Source: OLB11 sp041392835 (GTDB lineage: Bacteria; Bacteroidota; Bacteroidia; Chitinophagales; Chitinophagaceae). Taken from it: a stretch of DNA of 64,000 nucleotides. Where the stretch lies: NCBI GenBank assembly GCA_041392835.1, contig JAWKLF010000001.1, forward strand, positions 620,001-684,000, in the 5' to 3' direction. A program made the position numbers and the translations under genes. Below the pieces are notes generated by a model, which was not told the DNA's origin, did not search any database, and saw nothing but the letters and a program-made list of their open reading frames with translations. Positions 55,077 to 64,000 of the stretch are shown in pieces (position 1 is the stretch's first letter; every line of letters starts with the position of its first letter).

Positions 55077-55125
55077 ATTAGTAGAAAAGAATAGTATTTA
55101 AGCATAAAAAGCCTATAAAGAAATT

Positions 55126-55133
55126 TATATTTG
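55126..55133 (+). promoter_or_regulatory. Probable -7 promoter element before the dehydratase gene
   Basis: TATATTTG matches TAnnTTTG exactly in the 62-base gap after 55076. It lies only five bases before the GTG start, so the message would be nearly leaderless. It suggests an internal promoter for the last three genes of the glycan locus. Confidence 0.5.
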
Positions 55134-55138
55134 TAGAA

Positions 55139-57067
55139 GTGAACCTTTTAACCGCACAATCATTGTTTGTCCCCAAAAGATTTTTGAGAGGCAAATACGT
55201 TTCAAAATGGATCGTATTGGGTATAGATTTTATGCTCATTTCTTTTTCACTTTTGATTGCCTTTGCAATTCAAAACAGGCTAAATCTATACGATTTCAGA
55301 CTAATAGATTATTATAAAGGTCTTGTTACTGTATTTGTTTTTTGTTTAATTGGCTATTTTATTTTTAAGCCACACGAGGGCATAATAAGGCATACAAGCA
55401 TCCATGATATAAAGGTTATATTCTATGCAAGAAGTATAGGATTTGTATTGAATTTGGCTTTTGTGTTGTTCTTTGAAAGCAGATTGGGTTTAAATTCCTT
55501 TGCATTGCCTGGCAATGTATTAGTTATCAGTTATTTTTTGAGTCTGTATATGCTTATACAGTTTAGGTTGGGAGTAAAATATATTTTTAAGCAAGGAAAG
55601 CGAGTAAAAAGCAAACCCAGAATATTAATTTATGGTTCGGGCGAATCTGGAAGAATTACGTTTGATGCATTATATAAAAATCATGAAATAGTTGGTTTTA
55701 TTGATGATAATACCTCACTAAGCGGAAAGTCTTTGCTTGGAAAAAGAATATATGGCTCCAATGAAGATATAGAACATATCATAGATAGATATCAAATTCA
55801 AGAAATTGTTTTTTCGATACAAAATATTAATGCCGTTAAAAAAAGAGAAATAATTGACCGTTGCCTTACCTATAATGTCAACTTAAAAGTAGTACCTCCT
55901 ATCAATTCTTGGCTCAATGGGCAACTGACAAACTCACAAATCAAAAATGTAAAAATTGAAGAATTGTTGGGTCGTGATGTAATAGCACTCAATAAGGAAT
56001 TATTAAATACCGAAATCGTAAAAAAATCAATTTTAATTACTGGAGGAGCAGGCAGTATAGGCTCCGAATTGGTAAGACAAATTATTAAATATGAACCCAA
56101 GCAATTAGTCGTTTTGGATCAGGCCGAAACACCATTACATTTATTAGAAATAGAGCTTAGTAATAATAGCAGTGTAGAAATTAATTATGTACTTGCTGAT
56201 ATTAGAGATGAGCAAAAAATGAAAACTATTTTTGACAGGTATCAAATAGATTGGATTTTTCATGCTGCTGCATATAAACATGTGCCAGCTATGGAACTTC
56301 ACCCATCGGAAGCAATAAAAACAAACTGTTTAGGCACAAAACTAATAGCCGATTTAGCAGACAAATATCAAATAGAAAAAATGGTATTTGTATCTACCGA
56401 TAAAGCTGTGAACCCTACCAATGTAATGGGTGCATCAAAACGTTTGGCTGAGATGTATGTACAAAGCAAAAACAAACAGTCGAAAACAAATTTTATTACA
56501 ACACGTTTTGGAAATGTATTAGGTTCTAATGGATCGGTTATTCCTCTTTTCAAAAAGCAAATCGAATCGGGTGGCCCAATAACAGTAACACACCCCAAAA
56601 TCACTAGATACTTCATGACCATTCCAGAAGCTTGTTCTTTGGTATTAGACGCATGCGTGATGGGAAAAGGAGGCGAAATTTATGTTTTCGATATGGGAGA
56701 ATCTGTACTTATAAAAGATTTGGCAGAAAAAATGATAAAATTATCGGGGCTAACTATTAATAAAGATATCTCTATCATTTATACTGGCCTCAGACCAGGC
56801 GAAAAATTGTTTGAAGAACTACTAACCGAAAAAGAATCAATATTACCTACCCATCATGACAAAATCATGATAGCAAAAGTTTTTGCAGAAGATTATAATG
56901 TTTTAAATCCTTATTTAGTTCGTTTGCACAATATGATAGATCAAGGTGCCGATAATATGGATATTGTTCAAACCTTAAAAGAAATAGTAAAAGAATACAA
57001 AAGCAAAAACTCTCCTTACGAATTATTAGATATTGATGCTTTTGAGCTTTTGGGCGTTAAAAAATAA
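55139..57067 (+). CDS. Nucleoside-diphosphate-sugar 4,6-dehydratase, CapD/WbpM type
   Basis: A 642-residue protein starting at a GTG; the next Met (residue 32) lies inside the first membrane helix. Four N-terminal membrane segments are followed by a Rossmann domain (GSGESG, residues 166-171). A catalytic SDR domain follows with GGAGSIG (302-308), AAYKHVPAMELHP and STDKAVNPTNVMGASKR, where Met replaces the usual active-site Tyr, as in WbpM. It converts UDP-GlcNAc (or a related sugar) to the 4-keto-6-deoxy form at the inner membrane. Typical full length. Confidence 0.93.
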   Translation: MNLLTAQSLFVPKRFLRGKYVSKWIVLGIDFMLISFSLLIAFAIQNRLNLYDFRLIDYYKGLVTVFVFCLIGYFIFKPHEGIIRHTSIHDIKVIFYARSIGFVLNLAFVLFFESRLGLNSFALPGNVLVISYFLSLYMLIQFRLGVKYIFKQGKRVKSKPRILIYGSGESGRITFDALYKNHEIVGFIDDNTSLSGKSLLGKRIYGSNEDIEHIIDRYQIQEIVFSIQNINAVKKREIIDRCLTYNVNLKVVPPINSWLNGQLTNSQIKNVKIEELLGRDVIALNKELLNTEIVKKSILITGGAGSIGSELVRQIIKYEPKQLVVLDQAETPLHLLEIELSNNSSVEINYVLADIRDEQKMKTIFDRYQIDWIFHAAAYKHVPAMELHPSEAIKTNCLGTKLIADLADKYQIEKMVFVSTDKAVNPTNVMGASKRLAEMYVQSKNKQSKTNFITTRFGNVLGSNGSVIPLFKKQIESGGPITVTHPKITRYFMTIPEACSLVLDACVMGKGGEIYVFDMGESVLIKDLAEKMIKLSGLTINKDISIIYTGLRPGEKLFEELLTEKESILPTHHDKIMIAKVFAEDYNVLNPYLVRLHNMIDQGADNMDIVQTLKEIVKEYKSKNSPYELLDIDAFELLGVKK

Positions 57068-57146
57068 TTGTTATACATTCATAAAATCTTTAATCCATAG
57101 CATTTAAAGCTATAAAATTATATACATTGCAACCTAGTCAGAAAAA

Positions 57147-57908
57147 ATGAAAAGATCTCTAAACCTCTTACTTATAGTTTTCCTATTTTTGGCATCTTGC
57201 CATACTCCCAAAGAGTATATTTATTTTGAAAAAAGAACACCAGACTCTTTGCTACTCAATGCCAAAAGACCCATATACGAACAACCCCGATTGGCTGTTG
57301 ATGATGAAATAACACTATATCTTTCGGCTGTAGATCCCGATGTAATAAAACCTTTCTTATTGCTAGATAATGCCACGGGCAACAAATCGAATACAAGCAA
57401 CTATGCACTAAACGCCAATGGAGAAATTGAATTGCCAGTTATAGGTTCTATCAAGTTGGCAGGTCTTACTGTAATAGAAGCCACCAATCTATTAAAAAGC
57501 AGATTGTCTAAATATGTTAATTCGCCTATTGTGGACTTAAGGCTTAATAATATGAATGTAACCGTATTAGGAGATGTAAAATCGCCAGGTGTATTTTCAG
57601 TAAAAAATGGTCGAGTAACCTTATTAGAAGCTCTTGGGTTAGCTGGAGATATGAATTATTCGGGTCAGCGAAAAAATGTATTAGTAATTCGAGAAGAAGA
57701 AGGTGTAAAAAAAGAAATAAGAGTGAATATGAATACAGATAGTTTGTTTGTATCGGATGTTTATTTCTTAAAGAAAAATGATGTTGTGTACGTAGAACCT
57801 GGAAAACAAATTTTCAATCGCGATAATCAGTCCAGAACATATTTATCTTCTGCCTTAATAGCTACTTCCATTATATTAAACGTATTTACAATTTTCTCTA
57901 AAAAATAA
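57147..57908 (+). CDS. wza: Polysaccharide export outer-membrane lipoprotein (Wza family)
   Basis: A 253-residue lipoprotein: a lipobox with Cys18 (LFLASCHTP), then a poly_export domain (DDEITLYLSAVDPDVIKPF, ALNANGEIELPVIGSIKLAG) and an SLBB-like region (VTVLGDVKSPGVFSVKNG). A hydrophobic segment near the C-terminus (SALIATSIILNVFTIF) may span the outer membrane. It forms the outer-membrane exit of the glycan export machine with the Wzc protein encoded two bases later. Confidence 0.92.
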   Translation: MKRSLNLLLIVFLFLASCHTPKEYIYFEKRTPDSLLLNAKRPIYEQPRLAVDDEITLYLSAVDPDVIKPFLLLDNATGNKSNTSNYALNANGEIELPVIGSIKLAGLTVIEATNLLKSRLSKYVNSPIVDLRLNNMNVTVLGDVKSPGVFSVKNGRVTLLEALGLAGDMNYSGQRKNVLVIREEEGVKKEIRVNMNTDSLFVSDVYFLKKNDVVYVEPGKQIFNRDNQSRTYLSSALIATSIILNVFTIFSKK

Positions 57909-57909
57909 T

Positions 57910-60351
57910 ATGAGTAATACTACTTCAGAAAATCAAGATATTTTTCAAGGAGAAGAAACTTCTATCTCTAGCTTTAACATTAAATATATTATTAGTGTTA
58001 TTCTAAATCATTGGCTATGGTTTGTAATTAGCTTGGCTATTTCATTTTTAATCGCTTTTTTATATTTAAGATATCAAGCACCTACCTATAAGGTAAAAAG
58101 TACTGTATTAATTTTAGATGATAAAAAAGGCAATAGCGTTTCAGAACTTACTGCATTCGATGATATTGGCTTAATGAAATCGGGTAGTACCATAGATAAT
58201 GAAATAGAAATATATAAGTCTAGGATGCTTATGAAAAGAGTGGTTTCTGACCTGAATTTACAAGTAAGCTATTTTACCAAAGGCAATGTGATTAATAGAG
58301 AAATATATAAAGCTTGTCCTGTAAAAGTAAACTTATTGACTCCCAACCCTCGCAAAGAAGACCTATCAGGATTACTTTCACTAAAAGTAAAATCCTTAAA
58401 AGCGATTGAAGTTACATCTAATGCACATAGCCAAGAAAAATTAGTAGGAGATACCATTATGACTTCATTTGGAAAAATTACGGTAGAGCTTACTACAGAT
58501 AATATAAACAGTTGGAAAGATAAAGAGATTAAAGTAGTCGTATCGCCACAAAAAAATGTAGTCAATAAATATTTATCGAACTTAAACATAAAACCTATCA
58601 ACAAAACATCCAATGTACTAGAGTTAACCATGGTAGATAGGGTTATAGATAAGGCTGAAGAAGTTATTGATAATCTTATTGACCAGCGTAATCAGGATGC
58701 TATTGAGGATAAAAACAAAATATCTAAAAATACAGCCGATTTTATCAACGAAAGATTGGCCTATATTACTACGGAGCTTTCAGAAGTAGAAGGAGCTGCA
58801 CAAGGCTACAAACAAAAAAATGCTATAGTAGATATAGCTCAAGAGGCATCGCTCAATATGCAAGCCGACAAAATAAACGACCAAAGACTTGCAGAAGCTA
58901 ATACACAACTAAAACTAGCCGACTACGTTTATAACTACATCAATGCACACGATAATATGACTGACCTGATCCCAACCAACTTGGGACTTCAAGATCCTTC
59001 TAGTGCTGGCCTAATTGCTAATCATAATGAGCTTGTTTTGCAGCGAAACAAAGTACTCCAAAACTCTAGTGAGATAAACCCAATTATTGAAAATTTAGAT
59101 GCTCAAATAAAAAGCCTTAAACTAAGCCTAAGAGAAAGCATCGGTAACTTTAGAACATCCTTGAGAATTCAATCAGCTTCACTTGCAAGCCTTGGAGGAA
59201 GTTTTAATTCGCGAATGTCAAGTGTACCACGTATGGAGCGTCAATATACCTCTATAGAAAGGCAAAAAAATATTAAAGAACAATTGTATTTATACCTTTT
59301 ACAAAAAAGAGAAGAAACCAACATCGCATTGGCTGCAACAGTTTCCAATGCAAAAACAATTGACAAATCATATCCTTTTGGAGGACAAGTAACACCTAAG
59401 AAAAAAAATATATATACCAGCGCATTTGTGTTTGGCCTTTTCTTGCCGGCATTATTAATATACTTAAAAGAATTAATGAATACCAAAGTTCAAGGTAAAC
59501 GTGACCTTGAAAAAATTGGTATTCCATTTCTTGGTGATGTGCCATATACAGATAAAGCTGACGAAAAATTGGTAATAAAGAAAGGGGATAACTCAAATTT
59601 CTCAGAATCATTAAGACTTATAAGAACTAATATGGACTTCTTATTGGCTGGAAACAATAATCCTTCTAAGGTTGTTTTTCTTACATCTACACTTCCTAAA
59701 GAAGGAAAGTCTTTTATTGCTATCAACTTTGCATCTACACTAAGCCTTACTGGAAAAAAAGTACTACTCGTGGGTATGGACTTGAGAGCACCTAAAATAC
59801 TTCAATATTTAGGTCTTCCAGAATCTAAAGGCGTTTCAAACTTTATATCAGGCAAAGAGCAAAATATCAAAGATTTAATCATTCATAACCCTTTGGATTC
59901 AAAAATAGACATTTTACCTTCTGGCGATATTCCGCCTAATCCTGCTGAGTTATTGTTGAATCCTAAGGTAAAAGAAATGTTTGAAACGCTTAAGGAAAGC
60001 TATGATTATATCATAGTAGATACAGCTCCTGTGGGATTAGTAACCGATACAATTTTGCTAGCAGAACACGCCGATAGCTTTATTTATGTGGTTAGAACAA
60101 ACTTCTTAGACAAACGTATGTTGCATATCCCACATGCATTGTATGCCGATAAGCGTCTGCCCAATATGGCTGTATTGCTTAATAGCACAGAGCTAAACAA
60201 AGGTTCATACGGCTATGGCTATGGCTATGGCTACGGCTATGGCTACGGCTATGGTTACGGCTATGGTTACGGCTATGGATACGGCTATGGCAATGAAAAA
60301 GAAAAGATTGAAAAATCTTGGTGGGAAAAAATTAAAGAGAAGATAGCATAA
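57910..60351 (+). CDS. wzc: Polysaccharide co-polymerase and tyrosine kinase (Wzc family)
   Basis: An 813-residue inner-membrane protein: a first membrane helix near residue 35-55, a Wzz/GNVR periplasmic region with coiled coil, and a second helix near 500 (TSAFVFGLFLPALLIYL). The cytoplasmic BY-kinase domain has Walker A PKEGKS (596-601), Walker A' GMDLRAP (about 621-627) and Walker B YIIVDTAP (about 700-707). The tail from codon 767 is 14 uninterrupted Tyr-Gly pairs, then NEKEK. Autophosphorylation of this Tyr cluster would regulate chain length and export with Wza. The stop at 60351 faces the DUF3108 gene with only three bases between. Confidence 0.95.
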   Translation: MSNTTSENQDIFQGEETSISSFNIKYIISVILNHWLWFVISLAISFLIAFLYLRYQAPTYKVKSTVLILDDKKGNSVSELTAFDDIGLMKSGSTIDNEIEIYKSRMLMKRVVSDLNLQVSYFTKGNVINREIYKACPVKVNLLTPNPRKEDLSGLLSLKVKSLKAIEVTSNAHSQEKLVGDTIMTSFGKITVELTTDNINSWKDKEIKVVVSPQKNVVNKYLSNLNIKPINKTSNVLELTMVDRVIDKAEEVIDNLIDQRNQDAIEDKNKISKNTADFINERLAYITTELSEVEGAAQGYKQKNAIVDIAQEASLNMQADKINDQRLAEANTQLKLADYVYNYINAHDNMTDLIPTNLGLQDPSSAGLIANHNELVLQRNKVLQNSSEINPIIENLDAQIKSLKLSLRESIGNFRTSLRIQSASLASLGGSFNSRMSSVPRMERQYTSIERQKNIKEQLYLYLLQKREETNIALAATVSNAKTIDKSYPFGGQVTPKKKNIYTSAFVFGLFLPALLIYLKELMNTKVQGKRDLEKIGIPFLGDVPYTDKADEKLVIKKGDNSNFSESLRLIRTNMDFLLAGNNNPSKVVFLTSTLPKEGKSFIAINFASTLSLTGKKVLLVGMDLRAPKILQYLGLPESKGVSNFISGKEQNIKDLIIHNPLDSKIDILPSGDIPPNPAELLLNPKVKEMFETLKESYDYIIVDTAPVGLVTDTILLAEHADSFIYVVRTNFLDKRMLHIPHALYADKRLPNMAVLLNSTELNKGSYGYGYGYGYGYGYGYGYGYGYGYGYGYGNEKEKIEKSWWEKIKEKIA
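60208..60291 (+). repeat. Tyr-Gly codon repeat in wzc
   Basis: Fourteen six-base units, TAY-GGN, alternate TAT and TAC codons. They encode the tyrosine-rich tail of the kinase. The run is prone to slippage in steps of six that keep the frame. Confidence 0.95.
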
Positions 60352-60354
60352 TTC

Positions 60355-61140
60355 TTATTTTTTATAGATAAGCATAGGATTGTATAGTCCTTTAAAATCT
60401 ATTAAATCTAATTTTATAGAGCCAAATAATATATCAGCCTTAGCTTTAATAGGTACATGGTTTTTATCATCGCTGATCCAAACTATTAAGTCTTCTTCAT
60501 GTTTAAAAATGCGACCTTTTTGTAAAACGGGCACAAATTTTAAACAATTGATATAGCCCCATTTCGTTTTTACTTTTTCTTTGCCCTTAAATTTTATTTG
60601 TAAATCATACATCTCACCATCTACTACTGTAGGTACTTTAAACGTCTGATTCATTTTGGCATTGCTCAAGTCAAAAGTGCGAGCTAAGTAAAAACCAGAT
60701 ATCATATCTTGAGTATTGTTTACAATATCTAAAAATGAGCTTTTCTTTATTTCCACCTTATTGTTATAGTGATCAAAATAATAATCCTGAGCAATTTTAA
60801 AACCGCCTTCATCTACGCGCCTACCAAAGTACCAAGGTACTAAATATTGTTCATCAATATAGCTTTCATAGCGATCGCGTACTTTAAAAAAATAGTCAAA
60901 AGTTCCTTTTGATTTGCCTATCCCTACTACATGTAGGGTATTTCTATTTTTAAAGGATTTGTTTTCTTCTGTTATTTCTATGGTTGCCTCCACAGCATCT
61001 ATAAATCCATAGTGTACTTTATAGGTCAATTTTTCACCACGCTTAAAAGACTGATTGTTTACTACGCGCAATCCTTGTTGAGCATGTGGTGTGTTTAAAA
61101 AAATTAAAAGACAAAAATTAAGAAGGTAAAAAGCTTTCAT
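60355..61140 (-). CDS. DUF3108 domain secreted protein
   Basis: A 261-residue protein with a signal peptide (FYLLNFCLLIFLNTPHAQ). The rest matches the DUF3108 pattern: GEKLTYKVHYGFIDAVEATIEI near the start, FKVRDRYESYID, a DMISGFYLAR segment, PTVVDGEMYDLQIKFKGKE and DLIVWISDDKNHVPIKAKAD. The family is periplasmic or outer-membrane associated, and its role is not known. It is convergent with wzc, with three bases between stops and no terminator hairpin visible. Confidence 0.88.
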   Translation of the reverse strand: MKAFYLLNFCLLIFLNTPHAQQGLRVVNNQSFKRGEKLTYKVHYGFIDAVEATIEITEENKSFKNRNTLHVVGIGKSKGTFDYFFKVRDRYESYIDEQYLVPWYFGRRVDEGGFKIAQDYYFDHYNNKVEIKKSSFLDIVNNTQDMISGFYLARTFDLSNAKMNQTFKVPTVVDGEMYDLQIKFKGKEKVKTKWGYINCLKFVPVLQKGRIFKHEEDLIVWISDDKNHVPIKAKADILFGSIKLDLIDFKGLYNPMLIYKK

Positions 61141-61187
61141 AGAATATATAAGAAGGTTTAATTTAGACTTTTAAAAGAAATATTATA

Positions 61188-62315
61188 TTAATACTGTTTC
61201 GTTTTTTTTACGTTAAGTAAATGTATGTCATTGACATATCTTATATAAGCGCCATAAGTATATTCAATCTTTTCAAATCCAAAATCATAGTAGGGTTCCA
61301 AACGAATATCCAAAAAGATAGATTTAGCTAACTCATGCTGATATAGAAATCGCCAAAAGAGAATTTCTCTTTTTTTAGTATAAAAAAATGGTGTACCAAG
61401 TTGTGAAGCTACCGATTGGAAAATAGGGGCGCCATGGCTGGCTACAAAATCATGTCCTTGCCAGTACCCTATAGAACTTTGTATACCATATTGGCTTCGA
61501 AAACCAATATTGGCAAAAATTGCTTTACCTGAAGTAAGTTGGCTTCCTAATTCTTTACTTAATAAAAAATAATTTTCGGTATAAATATCTTTTATAAAAC
61601 GATTTAATTGATAAGAAAATTGAAAACCAATCCCTACAGTAGCCTGAGATATAGTTGGTAAGTTAGAAGTACCAATTTGTCCACCTCTATGACTAACTAC
61701 GCCTTGTATAGGTATAGATAATGATGATTTTTTATATTGTGTTTTTAATACGCTTGAATGCCCTACCAAAAATTTTTCTTGCAATGGCGATTGAGGATAT
61801 TGCATTTGTTCCCAAAGCAACCAAGTATCACTCCAAATATGTTTTTTTTCTATTTTTATTTGTATTCCTTGTTCATAAGGGTTCGTTATAAGCCGTTCGT
61901 AGGCATACAATGCATCCAATAGTTTGTGCGAAACATGAGGCAATATGGATCCAGCTATAAGGCTGTATCCATTTTTTTTAACTGTTAATCTAAGCAAAGG
62001 ATATGCTTTTAGCTGCGTGTTGTAGGCTACATCTTTTTGCAATAAAGTATGAGCTGAAACTTGCACATAAGGCGAAATTTGATATTGAATTCCCAAATCC
62101 AATTGATTGCTAAAAAGCGTATAACCTTCTACTAAAGGATTAAAATATTCATTGTTTTTAAAAAGTACTTTACTATCTAAATGAAAAAATACTTGATTGG
62201 AAACACTATCGTGAAATCTCGTTTCATTCTCTAGTGATACTTGCAAAATTTGTCCGTGTGTATTAGTGTGTACAAAACAACTAATGATAAAAAGAATAGA
62301 AAAGTGACGTAGCAT
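61188..62315 (-). CDS. Probable outer-membrane beta-barrel protein of unknown function
   Basis: A 375-residue protein with a signal peptide (HFSILFIISCFVHTNTHGQ). It has many alternating-hydrophobic strands rich in Tyr, Gln and Gly (for example LDLGIQYQISPYVQVSAHTL and IGFQFSYQLN). The C-terminal region has YGAYIRYVNDI strands. No enzyme motif is seen. The composition suggests a beta-barrel, but this is a pattern judgement. It lies 19 bases after the chrA-like gene on the same strand and may be co-transcribed. Confidence 0.7.
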   Translation of the reverse strand: MLRHFSILFIISCFVHTNTHGQILQVSLENETRFHDSVSNQVFFHLDSKVLFKNNEYFNPLVEGYTLFSNQLDLGIQYQISPYVQVSAHTLLQKDVAYNTQLKAYPLLRLTVKKNGYSLIAGSILPHVSHKLLDALYAYERLITNPYEQGIQIKIEKKHIWSDTWLLWEQMQYPQSPLQEKFLVGHSSVLKTQYKKSSLSIPIQGVVSHRGGQIGTSNLPTISQATVGIGFQFSYQLNRFIKDIYTENYFLLSKELGSQLTSGKAIFANIGFRSQYGIQSSIGYWQGHDFVASHGAPIFQSVASQLGTPFFYTKKREILFWRFLYQHELAKSIFLDIRLEPYYDFGFEKIEYTYGAYIRYVNDIHLLNVKKTKQY

Positions 62316-62334
62316 GAATATTAAAAGTACATGA

Positions 62335-63567
62335 TTATTTCATAAAAAAACCAAGAAGAAGCCAAGCTAAAACAATAAGAGGTGCTGGAACTTTTGTATA
62401 CATTAATAAAATAAATGTAATGACTAAAACAGAAATTGGCATCCAATGAAGTGTTAGTGTTCGAAATAAAATAAATCCAGATGCCCACATGATGCCTATT
62501 ATCACAGCATGAATACCTTCTAAAGCTCTAAATATGATAGTGTGTTTTCTTAAATTTTGATAAATCGGAAAGAAAAAAAACAATAATAAAGTACTAGGTA
62601 AAAAAACCCCAATAGTGGCTATAATAGCGCCTGCAAATTGTGCCGAAACTCCCAAATGACTCATACTCATTGCGCCTACATAGGTGCAAATAGAAAACAC
62701 AGGGCCCGGTATAGCATTGACCATACCAGCACCAGTTAGAAATTCTTGATTGGTAATATACGATGAATTGAATTGTAGGTGGTCAGGCCTTATTACATAC
62801 TGTTCATACATCATGGGTATCAAGGCGTGTCCACCACCAAATACAATACTACCAAAACGATAAAAGTTTTCAAATAGATTAAAACCTCTTGCTATAGACC
62901 AATGATTAATACGAGCAATTTCAGAAAATAAACCGGCTAATATAAATACCCCAGCAAACCACAACAGATTAATCCATTTAATAGGTTTTTTGCTTTGATA
63001 CACATCGGGTATGCGCTTATCGCTAAAATTAGATACAATGCCGCCCATGATAATCAAAATAGGAAATAACCAAGGAGAGCGAATTAAAATTGTCAGCAAA
63101 AAAGAAACCAACATAATGGAAAAGGTGGCAACATGTTTGATGCTTATTCGCATGGCTTTGTATGCAGCATAAATCAAAAAACCAACAGCCATAGGCTGTA
63201 TATAAGTAAATACATTTGTTTGAATAGACTTACTATCTACATAAACAACTATAAAAGATAAAGCGCCCATTAAAATACATGCGGGCAATATCCATATCAA
63301 CAATGTAAGTATGGCCAACAGCACACCACCTCTTTTTAAACCTATCAAGGTTACTGTTTGAGTAGAAGATGGTCCTGGTAGCATTTGGCAAAACGAAATA
63401 AATTCCATCAGCTCTTCTTGGCTTATATCTTTCCTTTTCTCAACAAAAGTTTTGGTAAGCATACCCAAATGACCTTGAGGTCCTCCAAATGCCGATAAGG
63501 AATATTGGAGAACAGCTTTTAAAAATGGAATATGTCTAAATAGTACCAAATGAAATTTATTTTTCAA
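62335..63567 (-). CDS. chrA: ChrA-family chromate transporter
   Basis: A 410-residue two-half (long-chain) CHR protein: each half has the family signature, SAFGGPQGH (26-33 region) with LPGPSSTQ (63-70) in the first half and VFGGGHALIPM with GAGMVNAIPGPVFS in the second. About ten to eleven hydrophobic segments are visible. It starts at a TTG at 63567; the next Met is inside the first signature, so no ATG start is possible. CHR members export chromate or sulphate-like anions; chromate as the true substrate is not proven here. Confidence 0.9.
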   Translation of the reverse strand: MKNKFHLVLFRHIPFLKAVLQYSLSAFGGPQGHLGMLTKTFVEKRKDISQEELMEFISFCQMLPGPSSTQTVTLIGLKRGGVLLAILTLLIWILPACILMGALSFIVVYVDSKSIQTNVFTYIQPMAVGFLIYAAYKAMRISIKHVATFSIMLVSFLLTILIRSPWLFPILIIMGGIVSNFSDKRIPDVYQSKKPIKWINLLWFAGVFILAGLFSEIARINHWSIARGFNLFENFYRFGSIVFGGGHALIPMMYEQYVIRPDHLQFNSSYITNQEFLTGAGMVNAIPGPVFSICTYVGAMSMSHLGVSAQFAGAIIATIGVFLPSTLLLFFFFPIYQNLRKHTIIFRALEGIHAVIIGIMWASGFILFRTLTLHWMPISVLVITFILLMYTKVPAPLIVLAWLLLGFFMK

Positions 63568-63635
63568 AAGTATAAAAATCTGTATATAATTTAAATCTAT
63601 TTGACATGAATAATAATCCGTAATTACAACTTATG

Positions 63636-63643
63636 TACTTTTG
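63636..63643 (+). promoter_or_regulatory. Probable -7 promoter element of murB
   Basis: TACTTTTG matches TAnnTTTG exactly and lies six bases before the murB ATG, within a GTAC-TTTT-GTAC palindrome. It implies a very short or absent leader. No -33 box at normal spacing is seen. Confidence 0.5.
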
Positions 63644-63649
63644 TACTAG

Positions 63650-64000
63650 ATGCATATACAATATAATACATCATTAAAGCTATACAATACTTTTGGTATA
63701 GACGCTACAGCCGAAAAATTTATAGCTATACAAGACATAAACGACTGGATTGAAATATTAAAATCGGACACACCAAAGCCCATTCAAATCTTGGGTGGCG
63801 GTAGCAATATACTATTGACAAAGCCAGTACAAGGTACGCTTGTATGGAACCAAATTAAAGGCAAAGAAATTGTATATGAAAATGAAGACATCATAAAGCT
63901 AAAATGCAATAGTGGCGAGGTATGGCACAATGTAGTTATGTGGTGTGTAGAACATGGCTATGGAGGTATAGAAAATATGGCACTCATACCTGGCACTATA
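63650..64000 (+). CDS. murB: UDP-N-acetylenolpyruvoylglucosamine reductase (5' part)
   Basis: The first 117 codons of MurB are present; the gene runs past the window edge. It starts MHIQYNTSLKLYNTFGI, the family's N-terminal signature, followed by the FAD-binding GGGSNIL (residues 49-55) and ENMALIPGTI (108-117). MurB is the FAD/NADPH enzyme that reduces UDP-GlcNAc-enolpyruvate to UDP-MurNAc. It is divergent from the chrA-like gene. Confidence 0.93.
   Translation, partial: MHIQYNTSLKLYNTFGIDATAEKFIAIQDINDWIEILKSDTPKPIQILGGGSNILLTKPVQGTLVWNQIKGKEIVYENEDIIKLKCNSGEVWHNVVMWCVEHGYGGIENMALIPGTI

Overview
The window is AT-rich, densely coded DNA from a member of the Bacteroidota. The evidence is a GldJ gliding/type IX secretion lipoprotein, several secreted proteins ending in type IX secretion (T9SS) C-terminal sorting domains, GEVED and choice-of-anchor-like modules, TAnnTTTG promoter elements and an UpxY-type antiterminator heading a glycan locus. 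The exact genus cannot be read from this sequence. No tRNA, rRNA, CRISPR array or insertion sequence was seen.

Layout. Positions 1-6048 (minus strand) hold a very tight five-gene operon: four paralogous secreted parallel beta-helix proteins, then a large repeat protein with MopE-like metal-binding motifs that runs off the left edge. Positions 6365-9575 (minus) hold a small membrane protein, recJ, and an unrecognised secreted proline/charged-rich protein. Positions 9864-13757 (plus) hold gldJ, murF and galE. Positions 14013-33591 (plus) hold very large secreted multidomain proteins. Two of these have a dockerin-like EF-hand C-terminal module and no T9SS tail. Each is followed by a protein that starts with a shared beta-sandwich-like domain and ends in a T9SS sorting domain, so the pair occurs twice in tandem. 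One gene of each pair is interrupted by frameshifts.

Positions 34280-60351 (plus) form a roughly 26 kb surface polysaccharide locus. It encodes an UpxY-like antiterminator, a Wzm/Wzt ABC exporter, glycosyltransferases, CapA-like, asparagine-synthase-like and CapK-like decorating enzymes, a Wzy/WaaL-like ligase or polymerase, acetyltransferases, WecB, a sugar epimerase, a WecA/TagO-type initiating transferase, a PglD-like acyltransferase, a CapD/WbpM-type dehydratase, Wza and a Wzc tyrosine kinase with a Tyr-Gly tail. An HAD phosphatase lies divergently upstream at 33793-34212. Positions 60355-63567 (minus) hold a DUF3108 protein, a probable outer-membrane protein and a ChrA-type transporter. 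Position 63650 onwards (plus) is the start of murB.

The main points for follow-up are a dispersed structured repeat with a compensatory base change (about 6184-6290 and 33732-33796), the duplicated dockerin-like/T9SS-anchored gene pairs, clustered frameshifts in those genes, and a strong terminator-like hairpin inside the signal-peptide codons of the gene at 29302.
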